Of a stretch of 64,000 nt of DNA, positions 60,441 to 64,000 are shown piece after piece (positions within the stretch are counted from its first letter, which is position 1; each line of letters opens with the position of its first letter). The position numbers were made by a program, and so were the translations under genes. Origin of the DNA: Symbiodinium natans (Eukaryota > Sar > Dinophyceae > Suessiales > Symbiodiniaceae); the NCBI GenBank assembly GCA_905221605.1, contig CAJNDS010000192.1, positions 1 to 64,000 of the forward strand. Reading direction: 5' to 3'. The notes under the pieces were generated by a model. The model made no database searches, was not told the origin of the DNA, and worked only from the letters and a program-made list of their open reading frames with translations.

Positions 60441-62228
60441 CCGGGATGTGCAGCGGAACACCTTGACCTCGAGGACATTGGTCTGGAGATATGGCGAAGT
60501 GCGAAGATGCACCCCCGGATTTCTGTAGCAGGCTTAGGTGCGACAATCTGAACAGGCCAACTACTTGCAGTACAAGCAATGCTGTAAAGAAGCATAAGCA
60601 AGGCCAGAACGAAGATTCCACCTCACTTCTACTTCCCCTGTTTTTGCCCAATCAGATCTACCCCATCGACCTCCAGCCCTCGCAATGACCAGGTTTATAG
60701 TGGCTTTCGAGCCTAGGAACTGCCTTAGGGGTTTATAGTAGCTTATAGGGGGCTTGGGGTTTAGCTTTCATTTTTGTTGTATGACCTCTTCTTGCTGCGG
60801 CGATGCCGAGAGTCTGCGTGAGGGCCCTGCTGTGGGTGAAGTTCTGCGGCGTTGTCTACACGTGTAGAGATTACTCTTATCCCTGAAAGGGGTACATTTA
60901 TGGAAGGTGTCTAATTCCTTCATTCCCTACTATATAGCCGCGTAACAAGAAACTTACCACACGTGTGCGAACATGAGCTCCTCTTGTTTGTTTCTCCGGG
61001 TGTAAACAAGCCGAGTGCGAAAAAGTACAGGCCCCATAGAAGCTACCAGTTGATCTCGTGAGCAAACTGCCTCAAACCCAATATATAGACTCAAAGGCTT
61101 CATGAGTGTACCTCCCCGGCCTTCGATCTGAAAACCTACACACAACCCGTGAACCCCTAAAACCCCAAGCCCGGCAAACCCTAAGACCCGAAAGTGCCCT
61201 ACTTTGAACCTCAGGCTCGTTCTGACACCCTACTTCGAGCTCCACCTTCGACCACCTGGGTGGGCAAGTGGGGGTGGTCCTTGCGGCTCAGGGCTTTAGA
61301 ACGGCTTAAGGTGGTGCAGAAGTCGGAGGGGGCCTGAGGCTCTGAATATTAGGGGGGAGGATGTCAGATTTTGGGCTGAGAGTTGGTTGCTGAGTCATGG
61401 GCATTCATTGAGGCTCCTCGGGGCTTCGGGCGTGGGGGCCAGGAGCCCAGATGCTCCTGCTTCTCATCTACGGCCAGGGTGGGGCGAACGAGGCTTCGAG
61501 CACAACCCCTATAAACCCTATAAACCCTAAACCCTACGCCCCCGACGCTTTTTTTGGCATTCGGGAGCCTGGCGTCGGTCCGGATCCGGCTGCGAAGTGG
61601 CACCCGCATGAAGGCTCACTCCTCCAGGATTGCGCCCTCGGACCCACGAGATGCGAGGGAAAGACAGAGACCGAGCGAGAGAAAATCACAGAGAGAGAGA
61701 GAGAGATGGTAAACAAAGAAACTAGGCGGAAAAAACAACTGTAAAGAACATAAAGACACGGAAAGAAAAAGGAAGCGAGTCAATTCCAGGGTTCGCCCCC
61801 CCCCCTCCCCCCCCATTGCCTTTGCTAGTGGTGGCAGAAGAGAATCGTCTCATGGTTCGGTGAAGGAGAGCCACTGAACCCTACGCAGCATCCTAATTAT
61901 GCACCCTTTGCACCCTACACACCCTGTAAACTCTAAGCAACCCTCTATACGCTATAAAAGCCCTACTATATACGCCATAAAAGCCCTACTGTAAGCCTTA
62001 TGAGCGTCACGTTCATGGAGTATACAAGTCTTCCATGGGCACAGTACAATCTACGATAGGAGTGAACGCCAAGACCATTATGCAGCCCAAAAACCCTACA
62101 GGCCTTGTGAGCGTCACATTCATGGAGTACACAGGTCTTCCATGGGCACAGTACAAGCTACGCAAAAGGAGACCTGAATAGAATCAAAAAGAAAACCCCC
62201 CAACAAATCTCTCTGCAGCCTCAAGCCT

Positions 62229-62297
62229 CAACCCTAAACCCTAAACCCTAAACCCTAAACCCTAAACCCTAAACCCTAAACCCTAAACCCTAAACCC
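62229..62297. repeat. Perfect CCCTAAA array
   Basis: About ten uninterrupted CCCTAAA units at the start of the unit 3 C block, in the opposite orientation to the array at 37281-37346. Confidence 0.9.
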
Positions 62298-62299
62298 AA

Positions 62300-64000
62300 G
62301 TATGCCGTGCGCCAGGTCCATCTCCGAGGCTCCCCCGCAGCCACCGGTGCCGGGCCTCGCTGGGACGAAGCTTGGGGATGAGGGAGATTATGTGTAGAGG
62401 GACTTTTATCGGGATTACAGGGTTTTATATAGGGTTTATGTAGTGTTTATATAGGCTTTACATCGGGATTTGCGGTGTTCATGTAAGGATTGGGCCGGCT
62501 ATAGGAGGCATCTAGGATGGGCGCTGCTCCGCCAGCAATCCCACACCCACATCTTCGGCGCCCTAGAACTACGGAAGGGCAAAGAAGACCACCCAACCAG
62601 GCCCTGGATGGGCCCTCGATGCTAACCATGGCCATAGAATGAATTCAGAAGCAACAAAAGACCCCTTTTTCAGGGTGGGGAGTCCTTCTCTCAAAAAAAG
62701 GTGGGAAACTTCGGCAGATGTGTGTGTCCAACTAGCTCTCTTCCAAGCGGCGGGCTGCCCATCGGCGTTGGCTCACCAGAAGCCCATGATGGCGTATCAC
62801 AACAGATCGCGATGGGACTGCCTTCTGTTCGGTAGCCGGAATGTTTCTTGCATGTGAAGTAATTCGTTGCCTGCCGTGGAGCTGTGAGAACATGCCGGAC
62901 ATGCTGACGGACTAATGGTAAAGACATCTTGTTCTGACAGCAACTGCTGTTTCGGCGTGCTACTTCCGTGCATCTGAGAACAGAAGCGGTGACGGCGAAG
63001 AAGGCTCCAGCACTGCTCCAGCGGCCGGGTCTCAAACTACAGCTGCTTTGATAAATGTGCAAAAAATCATCCGACCGAAGCCCCCAAAGTCCAGCTCCGC
63101 CTCAGAAAATTGTGAACGACGAGTTGAAGAGTGTTTTAGTGTGTTTTACACACAGCGACAAGTGATATCGGACCCTGAGCTGCAACACGGTGTTTTGAGT
63201 CACGAAGGCCTTGGAACCGCTGGGTCGCTCTGGCATTCTTCCGCTCGGACGCTGCTGGCAGCACGCAGTCCTACCGGTTTCACATCGACAAGCCGGAAAC
63301 CTCTCAAGCTTTGCCCATCTTCTTGAGATCCGCAAGTTGGCCGTAGGAGATGCCCGTGCAAAATGTGAGAGGTGGCAGCGGCAGGCTCAAAACTCCACTT
63401 CAAGGAGGGTCATCCCGGCCGTGCATTAAAGAGTTTTCACGCAGTGCAAACAGACTAGTTGGCTCCAGCCTAGATCAGCCTAGGTCCTCGGGGGACCTCA
63501 GAGCTTGAGCGAGCAGATAGGCTAGACTCCAGCAGCGGAAATGCGCAGGTGCACTTTTAGGCGCCTGCAAGTGGCTTTGTGCCAACTGTTCAAGGAAGGT
63601 CATCCCGGCCATGCATTAAACAGTTAGGAACGCGCTGTGAACAGGCTGAATGCCTCCAACCAAGGCTTATGTACCTCGCCAGCAACGATCAGCAACTCAT
63701 CGGGTTTAGGGTTCTGTACTACTACGGAGGTTCCTCGGCGCAAACTTTAAAGCTTGAGTGTGAAAATGCGCAGGCTCGCTTGAAAGCACCCTGCAAGCGG
63801 CTTCACGCCAACCGCCACTGGCCTCGCTTGGGCCTTGAGTGTCTGAAATCACTTGCTCGATGCAGTGGCTGTTCTCGGCACCCGGTCGAGACCACCTGCA
63901 ACAGGATTCGCTTGTGGGAGCTGTTTGATGGAACCCAAACTTGTTCTGTTGGTTGCTGGTCGGCGGTGGTTCTTTTCACCAAACACTCATGTTGCAGAAA
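62300..64000. repeat. C block, copy 3 (cut by window end)
   Basis: It begins after the CCCTAAA tract at 62229 and matches the first 1.7 kb of copies 1 and 2, including both tandem catcccggcc repeats at 63410 and 63600. A small tttaggg-containing insert lies at about 63680-63715. Confidence 0.75.

Larger units (their letters stand above)
53521..64000. repeat. Macro-repeat unit 3 (partial)
   Basis: Third copy, cut by the window end inside its C block. The A block (53521-57200) is more diverged than copies 1 and 2. It has a different insert at about 53880-54250 in place of the 400-840 sequence, and a broken gene head. Its middle (58800-60700) shares sequence with the middle of unit 1 (11500-13500). 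Confidence 0.8.

Overview
The window reads as nuclear DNA of a protist, most likely a dinoflagellate. It has no bacterial-style dense coding. Telomere-type TTTAGGG/CCCTAAA tracts, many microsatellites and large repeats surround short exons split by AG^G-flanked introns. Seven of the twelve donor types I could place are not GT (six GC, one GA), which is a known dinoflagellate habit. No tRNA, rRNA, CRISPR or bacterial operon signal was seen. The organism call is an inference from splice sites, telomere motif and protein-family resemblance.

Layout: the window is a head-to-tail array of about 2.4 macro-units that share the same order of parts. Unit 1 is about 21-28800 (28.8 kb), unit 2 about 28801-53520 (24.7 kb), and unit 3 runs from 53521 and is cut at 64000. 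Each unit starts with a dispersed repeat (REP-1) and a minus-strand gene head (A block). A variable middle full of telomere-like and microsatellite DNA follows, then a conserved C block (about 14790-19120, 36970-41560, 62300-64000). Last come minus-strand leucine-rich-repeat (LRR) exons inside smaller tandem sub-units.

Coding content is almost all on the minus strand. Three copies of one gene head were reconstructed exon by exon (1118-3017, 29910-31734, 55003-56949). They carry an ALSHSWES / IFVDYMSLYQFPRTEEQ / MHLLYAH / YLQRGWCRAE signature that resembles HET/TIR-like signalling domains, a four-cysteine cluster, and the first LRRs. Downstream on the same strand lie at least fifteen complete single-repeat LRR exons of exactly 84 nt (28 codons, phase 0), mostly with GC-AG introns. 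The simplest reading is an NLR-like receptor gene per macro-unit: a HET/TIR-like head followed by an LRR tail spread over more than 10 kb of introns, with tandem exon amplification and with amino-acid changes focused on the exposed LRR beta-strand positions. Copy 3 carries a frameshift and a lost donor and is probably a pseudogene. Transcription and the joining of head to tail cannot be proved from this sequence.
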